Assembly: GCA_019104865.1 (NCBI GenBank)
Contig: JAHRWZ010000044.1
Location: forward strand, 1-64,000
DNA length: 64,000 bases
Direction of reading: 5' to 3'
Source: Castellaniella sp.
GTDB lineage: Bacteria > Pseudomonadota > Gammaproteobacteria > Burkholderiales > Burkholderiaceae_B
How positions within the stretch are numbered: position 1 is the first letter of the stretch; each line of letters opens with the position of its first letter. Shown here piece after piece: positions 34,113-43,479 of the stretch. Both the position numbers and the translations under genes were made by a program. The notes beneath the pieces were generated by a model. It worked only from the letters and a program-made list of their open reading frames with translations, had not been told where the DNA came from and ran no database searches.

Positions 34113-35726
34113 ATGCCTTCCTCACCCGCGCCATTTTCCGCCCCGACCGATCGGGCTCGGTTGCTGCAATCCCTCGAAGCCCTGCACGAAGTGGACCTGA
34201 TCGTCATCGGGGGTGGCGCCAGCGGACTGGGGGTCGCGCTGGATGCCCGGTTGCGGGGCCTGTCGGTGCTGTTGCTCGAATCTCACGATTTTGCCGGCGG
34301 CACCTCGTCGCGGGCGACCAAGCTGGTCCATGGTGGCGTGCGGTATCTGGCCCAAGGTGACATCAGCCTGGTGCGCGAGGCGCTGCACGAACGGCGCGCC
34401 CTGCTGAACAACGCGCCGCATCTGGCGCAGCCCCTGGCCTTCATCATGCCGGCCTACCGTCCCTGGGAAATACCGTTCTATGGTGCCGGCCTGAAGATCT
34501 ACGACGCGTTGGCGGGGGCCGCCAGCCTGGGGCGCACCGAATGGCTGGGCCGAGCGGGGACTGCCCGGCAACTGCCTGGCGTCAATACCAACCATCTGTT
34601 TGGCAGCGTGAAATACTGGGATGGCCAGTTCGACGACGCGCGTCTGGCCCTGGCGCTGGCCCGCACGGCGGCCGCCCAGGGTGCCCTGGTCCTGAATTAC
34701 TGTCCGGTGGTGGACATCCTGCACCAAGATGGACGCGTCAGCGGCGTGCGCTGGCGGGATGCGCTGGCCCCCGATGATGTGCCGCGCGGGGGGCAGGTCA
34801 GGGCGCGTTGCGTCGTCAATGCCACCGGGGTCTGGGTGGACGATGTCCGCCGTCTGGACGACGCGGCCCGGGGGCAGGGTACATCCGCGATGGTGGCTCC
34901 CAGCCAGGGGGTGCATCTGGTGGTGGACCGGTCCTTTCTGCCATCCCGCAATGCGCTGCTGGTGCCGCATACCCGCGATGGCCGCGTGCTGTTCGCCGTA
35001 CCCTGGCTGGGGCATGTGATCCTGGGGACGACAGATACGCCGCGGCAGGATACCGCGCGTGAGCCCCGCGCCTTGCCCGAGGAAGCTGCGTTCATTCTGA
35101 ACGAGTCCGCCCACGTGCTGGCGCGCGCGCCCGCAGCCAGTGACGTGCTCAGTGTCTGGGTCGGGTTGCGGCCACTGGTGCGCCCCGACGATCAGGAGGG
35201 GGGCAACACGAAGTCGATCAGTCGCGAACACACCGTGCGCATCAGTCCCTCGGGCCTGGTGACTGTCACGGGGGGCAAATGGACCACCTATCGCTCCATG
35301 GCCGAGGACGTCCTGCATCAGTGCGTCCAGGCCGGCCATCTGGGTGTCCTGCCCAAGTGCCGTACGGCGCACTTCCCACTGGTGGGCGCACCCGGCGCTG
35401 GCACCGTGCCCACCAGTCTCACCGCCTTACCGGGGCTGCACTGTTATGGCGACGAGGCCGGCACCGTCCAGAGCCTTCCCGGACATGAAGTCGATCTGGG
35501 ACTGGGCTTGACCGAGGCCATGGTGCGGTTTGCCGCGCGCCACGAATATGCCCGCTCGGTGGAAGACGTGTTGGCCCGGCGCCACAGGATGCTTTTTCTG
35601 AATGCCTCCCTGGCCAGCCGGTCGGCGCCGGCCGTTTCCAGGATCCTCCGGGACGAAATTGGCACAGACGGACAGTTGACGACCTTCCTGGCGTTGGCCG
35701 ACCAGTATCGCCAAGTTCCAGCCTAA
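34113..35726 (+). CDS. glpD: Glycerol-3-phosphate dehydrogenase (FAD-dependent)
   Basis: The 537-residue flavoprotein starts with a short variable lead and then DLIVIGGGASGLGVALDARL, the FAD Rossmann motif, followed by GGTSSRATKLVHGGVRYLAQ, the GlpD signature. ILGTTDTPRQDTAREPRALP and the C-terminal helical cap complete the family pattern. It oxidises glycerol 3-phosphate to DHAP at the inner membrane and passes electrons to quinone. It is divergent from glpK. No strong ribosome binding site precedes the ATG. Confidence 0.95.
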   Translation: MPSSPAPFSAPTDRARLLQSLEALHEVDLIVIGGGASGLGVALDARLRGLSVLLLESHDFAGGTSSRATKLVHGGVRYLAQGDISLVREALHERRALLNNAPHLAQPLAFIMPAYRPWEIPFYGAGLKIYDALAGAASLGRTEWLGRAGTARQLPGVNTNHLFGSVKYWDGQFDDARLALALARTAAAQGALVLNYCPVVDILHQDGRVSGVRWRDALAPDDVPRGGQVRARCVVNATGVWVDDVRRLDDAARGQGTSAMVAPSQGVHLVVDRSFLPSRNALLVPHTRDGRVLFAVPWLGHVILGTTDTPRQDTAREPRALPEEAAFILNESAHVLARAPAASDVLSVWVGLRPLVRPDDQEGGNTKSISREHTVRISPSGLVTVTGGKWTTYRSMAEDVLHQCVQAGHLGVLPKCRTAHFPLVGAPGAGTVPTSLTALPGLHCYGDEAGTVQSLPGHEVDLGLGLTEAMVRFAARHEYARSVEDVLARRHRMLFLNASLASRSAPAVSRILRDEIGTDGQLTTFLALADQYRQVPA

Positions 35727-36009
35727 TACCCCTTGTGCGGTATCAATATTTATTGGCAATTTTAATAATTTGATACAACTATATTCTTTATATCTGGATT
35801 TTCGACGCCAAAAAACAGGCTAGTTCCCGCTATACTGCCACTGTTCATGTCGAATGTGCATGAAAATGTTTCTTTGATGTCTGAATCTAATTCTCGTAGT
35901 GGTCTGAAACGTGACAAGATTCTTCCTGCCGGGTGCGATCCATCCGGCTTGTCATGATTCGCATGTCGCTGCTGAGGGAATTACTGCCCATACTAAGCTA
36001 AGGGATATC
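35727..36009 (+). promoter_or_regulatory. A+T-rich control region upstream of flhDC
   Basis: This 283-bp gap is markedly A+T-rich (tracts such as AATATTTATTGGCAATTTTAA) in a GC-rich window. It separates glpD from the flagellar master regulator. Promoter-like elements occur, for example TATACT near 35831, but none has a clearly spaced -35. Such gaps often bind nucleoid proteins or several global regulators of motility. A TPP, cyclic-di-GMP or other known riboswitch was not recognised. The ATACC/GGTAT hairpin right after glpD may be a weak terminator. Confidence 0.5.
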
Positions 36010-36330
36010 ATGTCCACCCTGGATTCCGCGTTGTTGACCGATATTCGAGAAGTCAATCTGTCCTACCTGATGCTCGCACAGCGCCTGCTGCGCGAGAACC
36101 TGGCGGCAGGCATGTTCCGGCTGGGGTTCTGTGAGGATGTCGCGGACATCATCCTGAACCTGTCGCCCGCGCAGATCGTCAAGCTTGCCAGCTCCAATTC
36201 GGTGCTCTGCGCTTTTCGGCTCAATGACGCGCAGCTGCTCAACTCCCTGACACACGAGGTTCTGGGGGGGGTGCTGCAGCAGGCGCACTCCACGATCCTG
36301 ATGGCTCGTGCCGAAACCGTGGTTGCGTAG
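36010..36330 (+). CDS. flhD: Flagellar transcriptional regulator FlhD
   Basis: The start at 36010 is preceded by AAGGGA and gives 106 residues, the FlhD family length: [20 protein letters not shown] and [20 protein letters not shown] are the hallmark segments. FlhD and FlhC form the heterohexameric master activator that switches on class II flagellar promoters with sigma-70. The upstream open frame of 33 codons is not conserved. The gene opens a continuous flagellar locus with flhC next. Confidence 0.95.
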   Translation: MSTLDSALLTDIREVNLSYLMLAQRLLRENLAAGMFRLGFCEDVADIILNLSPAQIVKLASSNSVLCAFRLNDAQLLNSLTHEVLGGVLQQAHSTILMARAETVVA

Positions 36331-36339
36331 GCTGTGATC

Positions 36340-36903
36340 ATGACCGGCAAAAGCGTCTCCCGCGAGGCCGACGACATCCTGCTGGCCACCGACATGATCC
36401 GTCTGGGGGCGCGGCTGCAGGTGCTGCAGGCGGAAACCTCGCTCAGTTACGATCGCCTGGCCCGCCTGTACCGCGAGGTCAAGGGGGCCTCACCCCCCAA
36501 AGGCATGCTGCCGTTTTCGGTCGACTGGTTCATGACCTGGCTGCCGAACATTCATTCCAGCTTGTTCTACAACATCTACCGATATCTGGATACCTTCACG
36601 CCAGCGAAAAAGTCGCTGGCTCTGGTGGAAGCCTATCGGCTTTACCTGGAACAGTCCACGACCGGCCTGCAGCCGGGCGAGTCCCAGGATGAACCCGTGC
36701 TCAGCTTCACCCGCGCCTGGATGCTGGTGCGCTTTTTCGAAAGCGGGTTGGTGCAGCTGTCCGGCTGCCAGCAGTGCCATGGCCAGTTCGTCGCCCATGC
36801 GCACGACCCCGATGCCGGTTTCGTTTGCGCCATCTGTAAACCGCCACCCCGGGCAGGCAAGACCCGGGCGCGCCGCAAGGCAAATGCCCGAGTGATCGCC
36901 TGA
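36340..36903 (+). CDS. flhC: Flagellar transcriptional regulator FlhC
   Basis: The ATG at 36340 is used; GTG 36334 is an alternative. The 187-residue product carries SREADDILLATDMIRLGARL at the start and ends with a zinc site of four cysteines in CQQCHGQF and FVCAICKPP. A basic tail (KTRARRKANAR) follows. FlhC is the main DNA-binding partner in the FlhD4C2 activator. It begins 9 bp after the flhD stop, so the two are coupled. Confidence 0.95.
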   Translation: MTGKSVSREADDILLATDMIRLGARLQVLQAETSLSYDRLARLYREVKGASPPKGMLPFSVDWFMTWLPNIHSSLFYNIYRYLDTFTPAKKSLALVEAYRLYLEQSTTGLQPGESQDEPVLSFTRAWMLVRFFESGLVQLSGCQQCHGQFVAHAHDPDAGFVCAICKPPPRAGKTRARRKANARVIA

Positions 36904-37012
36904 TTTCGGTCAGATAGCGGATTTGTGGACAAAAAGTCCTGTTGAACCATGCTTTTGAACGCATGAAAACAGGCGAACATTGAAAGTATTCTGACTATCA
37001 GGGCGCGCGCAA

Positions 37013-37885
37013 GTGTTTATCATTCTGGGGTATTTGATTGTCCTGGCGGGGGTGTTCGCCAGTTTCATCGGGGTGGGCGGGCATCTTGGCGCGCTCTATC
37101 AGCCCTTCGAATTCGTGCTGATCGGGGGCTGCGCCCTGGGTGCCTATGTCGGCGGCAGCAATGGCGCTTCCATCAAACTGTTGCTGGAGGCCATCCCCAA
37201 GGCCATCAAACCCAACCCTTACGGCAAGTCGCTGTACATGGAACTGCTGGGCTTGCTGTACACCCTGCTGAACAAGGCGCGCCGCGATGGGCTGATGTCC
37301 ATCGAATCGGATATCGAAGACCCCAAGGCAAGCGCCACCTTCGCGCAGTTTCCCCAAATTCAGAAGGACCCCAAGCTGATGGAGTTCCTGACGGACTACC
37401 TGCGCATCATGATCAGCGGCAACATGAATCCTTTTGAAATCGAAACGCTGATGGACCAGGAAATCGAGGCCCTGCACAGCGAACACAACACGCCGGTCAA
37501 CGCTGTGCGCGCCGTGGCCGACAGCCTGCCCGCGTTCGGGATCGTGGCCGCCGTCCTGGGGGTCGTGCATGCGCTGGCCGCTGTGGACCAGCCGCCCGCC
37601 ATCCTGGCGGATCTGATCGCCAAGGCCATGGTCGGGACGTTTCTAGGCATTCTGCTGTCCTACGGCTTCGCCGCGCCGTTCGCGGCGGCCGTCGAGCGCC
37701 AGTCCGTCGCGGCCGTCAAGGTCCTGGAATGCATCAAGGTCACCCTGCTGGCCAGCATGAACGGTTATCCGCCGCCGCTAGCAGTCGAATTCGGCCGCAA
37801 GGTACTGTTTTCGTCCGTCCGTCCGTCGTTCTCCGAACTGGAAGCGCACGTGCGGCAGACCAAAAGCCAGGCCGCCGGCCGCTGA
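37013..37885 (+). CDS. motA: Flagellar motor stator protein MotA
   Basis: The 290-residue protein starts with GTG (V-F-I-I-L-G-Y is the normal MotA opening) after AGGG. Four membrane helices and a large cytoplasmic loop (about residues 55-165) are seen. MotA landmarks include SFIGVGGHLGALYQPFEFVL and AFGIVAAVLGVVHALAAVDQ. With MotB it forms the proton-driven 5:2 stator. It is 109 bp after flhC, so it may have its own promoter, but no sigma-28 consensus was found in the gap. Confidence 0.95.
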   Translation: MFIILGYLIVLAGVFASFIGVGGHLGALYQPFEFVLIGGCALGAYVGGSNGASIKLLLEAIPKAIKPNPYGKSLYMELLGLLYTLLNKARRDGLMSIESDIEDPKASATFAQFPQIQKDPKLMEFLTDYLRIMISGNMNPFEIETLMDQEIEALHSEHNTPVNAVRAVADSLPAFGIVAAVLGVVHALAAVDQPPAILADLIAKAMVGTFLGILLSYGFAAPFAAAVERQSVAAVKVLECIKVTLLASMNGYPPPLAVEFGRKVLFSSVRPSFSELEAHVRQTKSQAAGR

Positions 37886-37900
37886 CGGGAGACAGCGGGC

Positions 37901-39001
37901 ATGGCCAATCACGATAGCGGCCGGGTCGTCGTCCGGCGCAAGCGCACTTACAGCGAAGCGCACCACGGGGGCAGCTGGAAGATCGCTTACGCCGATTTCA
38001 TGACGGCGATGATGGCGTTTTTCCTGGTTATGTGGCTGCTGCTGCTGGTGCCGAAGAAAGAACTCGAGGGCATTGCGGAGTACTTCCGCATGCCCCTGAT
38101 GACCGCTGTGACCGGTGGCCAGAATCTGGATACCAGCAAGTCGGTGATCCCCGGCGGGCAGCCCAGCGTGATCCCGAACCGCAGTCCCATGCCATCGGCC
38201 AAGCCGGATGCCAGCCAGCTGGATCAAAGCGACATGCAGGATCAGGAGAACCTGGAAAACCTGAAACAGAACCTGGAAAATCTGATCGAGCATAATCCGG
38301 TGCTCAAGCAGTTTCGTCCCCAGCTGTTGCTGGACATGACGCCCGACGGCCTGCGCATCCAGATCCTGGATCAGCAAAGCCGCCCCATGTTCGCCACCGG
38401 CAGCGCCCGGGTGCAGCCTTATATGCGTGACATCCTGCGCGAACTGGCACCGCCCATCAGCCAGCTGCCCAACGCCATCACGATGTCCGGCCACACGGAC
38501 GCCATGCGCTACGCGGCGGGCGACCGCAGCTACAGCAACTGGGAATTGTCGGCCGATCGGGCCAACGCCGCGCGCCGCGAGCTGGTGACCGGCGGTCTGA
38601 TCGAAAACAAGGTCAAGCGCATTCTGGGGCTGGGCGATACGGTTAATCTGATCAAGGACGACCCGTTGGCGGCCGTGAACCGCCGGATCAGCATCCTGGT
38701 GCTGAACCGGCGCGCCGAGCGCCGCATCGACGAGCAGAACGCGGCGGGCGAGGATGGCATCCGGATTCGCAAGCGGCTGGAAGAACTGAGCCACCCCGAT
38801 GCGGCGTCGGCGGTGACCCCGTCAGGCGTGGTTTCGTCACTGGTGCCTGCGGCGGTACGCGCTGCCCCTGCGTCTGGCAGGTCCAGTGCCACGGGCGCGG
38901 TTTCCACCGGCACTTCTCAATTGTCGGGCTCGACGCAGTCCGTCACGAATCAACCATCGGGCGCGGGGGCATCCGCCAAGGCGCCGGGCAATCAAGGGTG
39001 A
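37901..39001 (+). CDS. motB: Flagellar motor stator protein MotB
   Basis: The 366-residue protein has one N-terminal helix, SWKIAYADFMTAMMAFFLVM, containing the proton-binding aspartate (YADFM). Then comes a linker with the plug region and an OmpA-type peptidoglycan-binding domain (ATGSARVQPYMRDILREL, SGHTDAMRY, NWELSADRANAARRELV). The tail of about 70 residues is Ser/Ala/Gly-rich and probably disordered. It anchors the stator to the cell wall. It follows motA with 15 bp between. Confidence 0.95.
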   Translation: MANHDSGRVVVRRKRTYSEAHHGGSWKIAYADFMTAMMAFFLVMWLLLLVPKKELEGIAEYFRMPLMTAVTGGQNLDTSKSVIPGGQPSVIPNRSPMPSAKPDASQLDQSDMQDQENLENLKQNLENLIEHNPVLKQFRPQLLLDMTPDGLRIQILDQQSRPMFATGSARVQPYMRDILRELAPPISQLPNAITMSGHTDAMRYAAGDRSYSNWELSADRANAARRELVTGGLIENKVKRILGLGDTVNLIKDDPLAAVNRRISILVLNRRAERRIDEQNAAGEDGIRIRKRLEELSHPDAASAVTPSGVVSSLVPAAVRAAPASGRSSATGAVSTGTSQLSGSTQSVTNQPSGAGASAKAPGNQG

Positions 39002-39010
39002 GGACAGATC

Positions 39011-41101
39011 ATGAGTGCAGGCGTGGACCTGAGTGAATTCTACGATACGTTCTTCGACGAAGCCGACGAGCTGCTGGCCAACATGGAGCAGTTGCTGCTC
39101 AGCCTCGATCTGGAGAATCCGGATTCGGATGACCTGAACGGCATCTTTCGCGCAGCTCACTCCATCAAGGGGGGGGCCGGGACCTTCGGCTGCTTCGAGG
39201 AACTGGCCAAGACGACCCATTTGCTGGAGAACCTCCTGGACCTGATCCGCCACGGCGAAATGGCGTTGCGTCAGGATATGATCGATTTATTTCTGGAAAC
39301 CAAGGACGTGTTGACCGATCAAGTCGCCGCGTATCGCGGCTCGGAAAAGCCAGACCAGCAGGTCTACGAGCGTATCTGCGCGCAATTGCGTCAGCTGGCC
39401 CTGGAACAGCAGCAGGGCGGGGCCGCTGCGGCGCCTGCGGCCCCGGCCGCCGTCGCGCCTGCGGCCGCACCCGTGGCGGCCCAGGCGGCGGCGTCCGGCG
39501 ATCTGCCGGTCGTGGTGCGCATCAGCCGTATCCAGGACAAGGACGTCGAGCCCCTGGCCGAAGAGATGTCGCTCATGGGCGACATCCTGCATCGCGACCA
39601 TGACAACGGCACGTTGTCCCTGTGGCTGCATACCGCGACGCCGGCGTCCGATCTGGAAGCGGTCTGCTGCTTCATCGTCAATGCCGACCAGGTGGCGATC
39701 AGCCACGAACCCCTTCCGGGTGGGGCGGCCACCACAACCCAGCCCGCGGTGGCGCCGGATGCCGGCACGGCGCCTGTCGCCCACGCTGTGCCCGCGCCCG
39801 CGCCCGCGGTCCCGGCTTCGGCGGATGCGTCCACCGAAGCCGCGGATCGGCCTGCCACTTCCGTCGATCATCCGGACTCCGCGGACAAGCCCGCAGGCAC
39901 CAAGACTGCCAAAAAAGAAAGCGGCACCATCCGGGTTGGCGTCGAAAAAGTCGATCAGATCATCAACCTGGTGGGCGAACTGGTCATCACCCAGGCCATG
40001 CTGGTACAGACGGCGCAGTCCCTGGATCCCGTTCTGCACGACCGGCTGCTTAGCGGCATCGAACAGTTCGAACGCAATGCCCGCGACCTGCAGGAAGCCG
40101 TGATGTCCATCCGCATGATGCCCATGGACTATGTGTTCAGCCGTTTCCCGCGCGTCGTGCGCGAAAACGCCCAGAAATTGGGCAAGCAGATCAAGCTGGT
40201 CACCAAGGGCCAGGCCACCGAACTGGACAAGAGCCTGATCGAGCGCATCATCGACCCTTTGACGCACCTGGTGCGCAACAGCCTGGATCATGGCCTGGAA
40301 ATCCCGGAAGCCCGGATCGCCCAGGGCAAGGATCCCGAGGGCACCCTGACCCTGTCCGCGCAGCACAGCGGCGGCCAGATCATCATCGACGTGATCGACG
40401 ACGGGGCCGGCCTGAATCGCGAAAAAATTCTGAAGAAAGCCATTTCCTCTGGCTTCCCGGTCTCCGAATCGACGCCTGACGACGAACTCTGGCAGCTTAT
40501 CTTCGCTCCCGGATTCTCCACGGCGGAAAAGATCACGGACATCTCCGGTCGGGGTGTCGGTATGGACGTCGTGCGCCGCAACATCCAGAGCATGGGCGGG
40601 CATGTGCAGCTGTCCTCGCGCAAGGGCGAGGGCACGACGACCCGCATCGTCCTGCCCCTGACGCTGGCCATCCTGGACGGCATGTCGGTCAAGGTCGGCG
40701 AGGAAACCTTCATCCTGCCGCTGTCGCATGTCACCGAATCGATGCAGGCGACGCCGGATCAGATTCACCGGATCTCCGAAACCGAGCAGATGCTGCATGT
40801 CCGTGGCGAATATCTGCCGATCATCGCACTGCACGAGGTCTTCAATGTGCATGACGCCGAGACCGATCTGACCCGTGCGATCGCCGTCATCCTGCAGGCC
40901 GAGGACCAGCGCTTCGCCCTGATGGTGGATCATCTGATCGGCCAGCACCAGGTGGTCGTGAAGAACCTCGAAACCAACTACCGCAAGGTTCCGGGGATTT
41001 CCGCCGCCACGATCCTGGGCGATGGCTGCGTGGCCCTGATCGTGGACGTCTTCGCATTGCGCCGGACCGCCACGATGCGCACGGTCGCCGCGGCGGCCTG
41101 A
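39011..41101 (+). CDS. cheA: Chemotaxis histidine kinase CheA
   Basis: The 696-residue kinase has P1 Hpt with phosphoryl acceptor His50 in FRAAHSIKGGAGTFG. An Ala/Pro-rich linker (about 135-160) follows, then a P2-like region, a second Ala/Pro linker (about 240-295), P3 dimerisation, P4 ATPase with HLVRNSLDHGLE (N box), DDGAGLNREKI (G1) and GVGMDVVRRNI (G2), and a C-terminal CheW-like P5. It is the core kinase that passes phosphate to CheY and CheB. It follows motB by 9 bp and precedes cheW. Confidence 0.95.
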   Translation: MSAGVDLSEFYDTFFDEADELLANMEQLLLSLDLENPDSDDLNGIFRAAHSIKGGAGTFGCFEELAKTTHLLENLLDLIRHGEMALRQDMIDLFLETKDVLTDQVAAYRGSEKPDQQVYERICAQLRQLALEQQQGGAAAAPAAPAAVAPAAAPVAAQAAASGDLPVVVRISRIQDKDVEPLAEEMSLMGDILHRDHDNGTLSLWLHTATPASDLEAVCCFIVNADQVAISHEPLPGGAATTTQPAVAPDAGTAPVAHAVPAPAPAVPASADASTEAADRPATSVDHPDSADKPAGTKTAKKESGTIRVGVEKVDQIINLVGELVITQAMLVQTAQSLDPVLHDRLLSGIEQFERNARDLQEAVMSIRMMPMDYVFSRFPRVVRENAQKLGKQIKLVTKGQATELDKSLIERIIDPLTHLVRNSLDHGLEIPEARIAQGKDPEGTLTLSAQHSGGQIIIDVIDDGAGLNREKILKKAISSGFPVSESTPDDELWQLIFAPGFSTAEKITDISGRGVGMDVVRRNIQSMGGHVQLSSRKGEGTTTRIVLPLTLAILDGMSVKVGEETFILPLSHVTESMQATPDQIHRISETEQMLHVRGEYLPIIALHEVFNVHDAETDLTRAIAVILQAEDQRFALMVDHLIGQHQVVVKNLETNYRKVPGISAATILGDGCVALIVDVFALRRTATMRTVAAAA

Positions 41102-41131
41102 CCCCCTTTCCCTCGCTTTTTCGGAGCCACC

Positions 41132-41629
41132 ATGAATCTTTCCGCCGTCAAACAGGATCAGGTCGAAACCCAGGGTATGGAATTCCTGCTCTTCACCCTG
41201 GCCAACCAGGAATATGGTATCGACATCCTGAAGGTGCAGGAGATCCGGGGCTATGACAGCCAGACCGTGACCCGCATCGCCAACGTACCGTCCTTCATCA
41301 AGGGCGTGACCAATCTGCGCGGCGTGATCGTGCCGATCGTTGATCTGCGTATGAAGTTCAACATGGACAACGTGGAATACACAGCCCAGACCGTGGTGGT
41401 GATCCTCAACGTTCGCTCGCGTGTCGTCGGGGTTGTCGTGGACGGGGTGTCCGACGTTCTGATACTGCAACCGTCCCAGATCAGTGCCGCGCCGCAGTTC
41501 GGATCCGCCTTTTCGACGGAACACCTGACGGGGATCGGGACGGTGGGCGAGCGCATGCTGATTCTGGTCGATATTGAAAAACTCATGACCAGCGATGAAA
41601 TGGCACTGGTCGAAAGCGCGGTGGCCTGA
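41132..41629 (+). CDS. cheW: Chemotaxis coupling protein CheW
   Basis: The 165-residue SH3-like adaptor contains [40 protein letters not shown] and [18 protein letters not shown], all standard CheW segments. It links CheA to chemoreceptors. It lies 30 bp after cheA with GGAG-like bases before the ATG, and is followed by the MCP gene. Confidence 0.95.
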   Translation: MNLSAVKQDQVETQGMEFLLFTLANQEYGIDILKVQEIRGYDSQTVTRIANVPSFIKGVTNLRGVIVPIVDLRMKFNMDNVEYTAQTVVVILNVRSRVVGVVVDGVSDVLILQPSQISAAPQFGSAFSTEHLTGIGTVGERMLILVDIEKLMTSDEMALVESAVA

Positions 41630-41738
41630 TCGGGCGGCCCGTTTGGCTGATTCTCCAGTACACACATCAAGCAGGCGGAGCGTTGGACCTCGTCTTTCAC
41701 TCTCGCAGACGCATCCATGCCCACGAGGTTCTGAATTC

Positions 41739-43463
41739 ATGCAGGCAAGTCAAAAGTCGTTTCTTGGCGCGCTCAAGGTCCGCACCAGTCTGGTTCTGGT
41801 GCTTGTTTTTTTCTTCATCATGCTCATTTCGGGCGCGCTGCTGGGCGTGCTGTCCCTGAAGATGAACAATGATGCGTTCGAGCAGGTCGCCAACGGACAG
41901 GAAACCATTTCCTTGCTGGACGACGCGGTCAATCAATATAAGGACGCGCAGATCGGCATGGGCCGGGCGCTGGCCAGCATCGTCGTCAACAACGATCTGC
42001 GCAACAATGCCATCGCCGCCAACTGGAACACGGGCGGTGGCGCATCCGCGCAAGAGATCAGCGACGACACCCGCCGCCTGATCGCCGGCGCGGAAGCCGC
42101 TTTGTTCCGGGCCAACGAAACCATGGATCTGTTCAATTCCGCCGCGGGCACGTACCTGAGCGCGGAGGGGGGCAGCACCCAGGTCGCCAAGCTCTTTAGC
42201 GGATTGGTCGACACTGTCCCCACGGTACTGGCTCAACTCAAGGAAGGGAATATCGATCAGTATGACCGGCTGCAAAGAAAAAAAGTCCAGCCAGCGGAGC
42301 AGCGGTTCAACAAGGCCTACACCGTATTGCGCCAGCAACAGAGCGAATGGACGCACCGGAAGATGGAGGACGAAAGCGCCCATCTCCAGAACGTGATCCT
42401 GATCGTCGGCGTCTCGATGGTCGTGGCGCTGCTGTTTGCCATCGCCGCCTACCTGTTCCTGCAGCGAGTCGTGCTGCGCCCTCTGCGGCGCGCCGGCGAG
42501 CACTTCGACCGCATCGCCGCAGGCGACCTGACGGCGGCCATCCAGGTGCCGTCCCGCAATGAGATCGGCGTCCTGTATCTGGCCATGCAGCGCATGCAGG
42601 AAAGCCTGGTACGCATGGTGGCCACGGTGCGCGGCGGCGTCGGCGAGATCCGTGTGGGGTCCCAGGAAATTTTTGCCGGCAATACGGATCTGAGCAGCCG
42701 CACCGAGCAGCAGGCGGCGTCGCTGCAGCAGACGGCGGCCAGCATGGAACAGCTCGCCAGCACGGTGCGCCAGAACTCCGATCACGCCGAGCAGGCCGAT
42801 CAACTGGCGAAAAGCGCCGCCCAGGTGGCCCAGCGCGGCGGCGTGGCGGTATCCAGCGTCGCCGAAACCATGACCGGCATCACCAGCAGCTCCGGCAAGA
42901 TGGCCGAGATCGTCGGCGTGATTGACGGGATTGCCTTCCAGACCAATATCCTGGCGCTCAATGCCGCCGTCGAGGCGGCCCGCGCGGGCGAGCAGGGCAA
43001 GGGATTTGCCGTGGTGGCGGGCGAGGTCCGCTCGCTGGCGCAGCGCAGCGCCCAGGCCGCCAAGGAAATCAAGGGGCTGATCGACGATTCCGTGGTGCGT
43101 ATCCGCGAAGGCTCGGAGCGTGTCCAGGACGCCGGGCGCATCATGGGTGAGATCGTCCAGTCCGTGCAGGGGGTGACGGCGATCATGAACGAGATTTCCT
43201 CGGCCTCGCGCGAGCAAGCCGAAGGCATCGGCCAGATCAACGCCGCGGTTACCGACATGGACAACGTGGTGCAGCAGAATGCGGCCTTGGTCCAGGAAGC
43301 GGCTAGCGCGGCGGGCTCCCTGCTGGATCAGGCCGAGCACCTCGGCGCCGCCGTGGCCGTCTTCCAGATCCAGGAAGGCGGGCCGGTGATCGACGTCCAT
43401 GGCGGGCAGCTGGGCTACGAGCCGGCAGCGGGCGCATCGAGGCTGGCTCTGGAGCAGGCTTGA
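41739..43463 (+). CDS. Methyl-accepting chemotaxis protein (Tsr/Tar-like)
   Basis: The ATG at 41739 starts a 574-residue receptor: helix 1 (TSLVLVLVFFFIMLISGALL), a periplasmic four-helix-bundle sensor (about 45-210), helix 2 (VILIVGVSMVVALLFAIAAY), HAMP, and the signalling tip IAFQTNILALNAAVEAARAG. The C-terminus ends RLALEQA without the NWETF-type pentapeptide that tethers CheR in enteric Tsr and Tar. The ligand is unknown. It lies between cheW and cheR, as tar does in E. coli. Confidence 0.92.
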   Translation: MQASQKSFLGALKVRTSLVLVLVFFFIMLISGALLGVLSLKMNNDAFEQVANGQETISLLDDAVNQYKDAQIGMGRALASIVVNNDLRNNAIAANWNTGGGASAQEISDDTRRLIAGAEAALFRANETMDLFNSAAGTYLSAEGGSTQVAKLFSGLVDTVPTVLAQLKEGNIDQYDRLQRKKVQPAEQRFNKAYTVLRQQQSEWTHRKMEDESAHLQNVILIVGVSMVVALLFAIAAYLFLQRVVLRPLRRAGEHFDRIAAGDLTAAIQVPSRNEIGVLYLAMQRMQESLVRMVATVRGGVGEIRVGSQEIFAGNTDLSSRTEQQAASLQQTAASMEQLASTVRQNSDHAEQADQLAKSAAQVAQRGGVAVSSVAETMTGITSSSGKMAEIVGVIDGIAFQTNILALNAAVEAARAGEQGKGFAVVAGEVRSLAQRSAQAAKEIKGLIDDSVVRIREGSERVQDAGRIMGEIVQSVQGVTAIMNEISSASREQAEGIGQINAAVTDMDNVVQQNAALVQEAASAAGSLLDQAEHLGAAVAVFQIQEGGPVIDVHGGQLGYEPAAGASRLALEQA

Positions 43464-43479
43464 GCACAGAGCACCTCTT

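Noticed and set aside
35751..35800. TTGATA/TATATC promoter for flhD
   Set aside because: The spacing of about 14 bp is too short for sigma-70, and the distance to flhD exceeds 200 bp; not called.
39287..41740. 817-codon open frame antisense to cheA and cheW
   Set aside because: It is the mirror of GC-rich coding sequence, lacks a ribosome binding site and any domain, and cheA on the other strand is certain.
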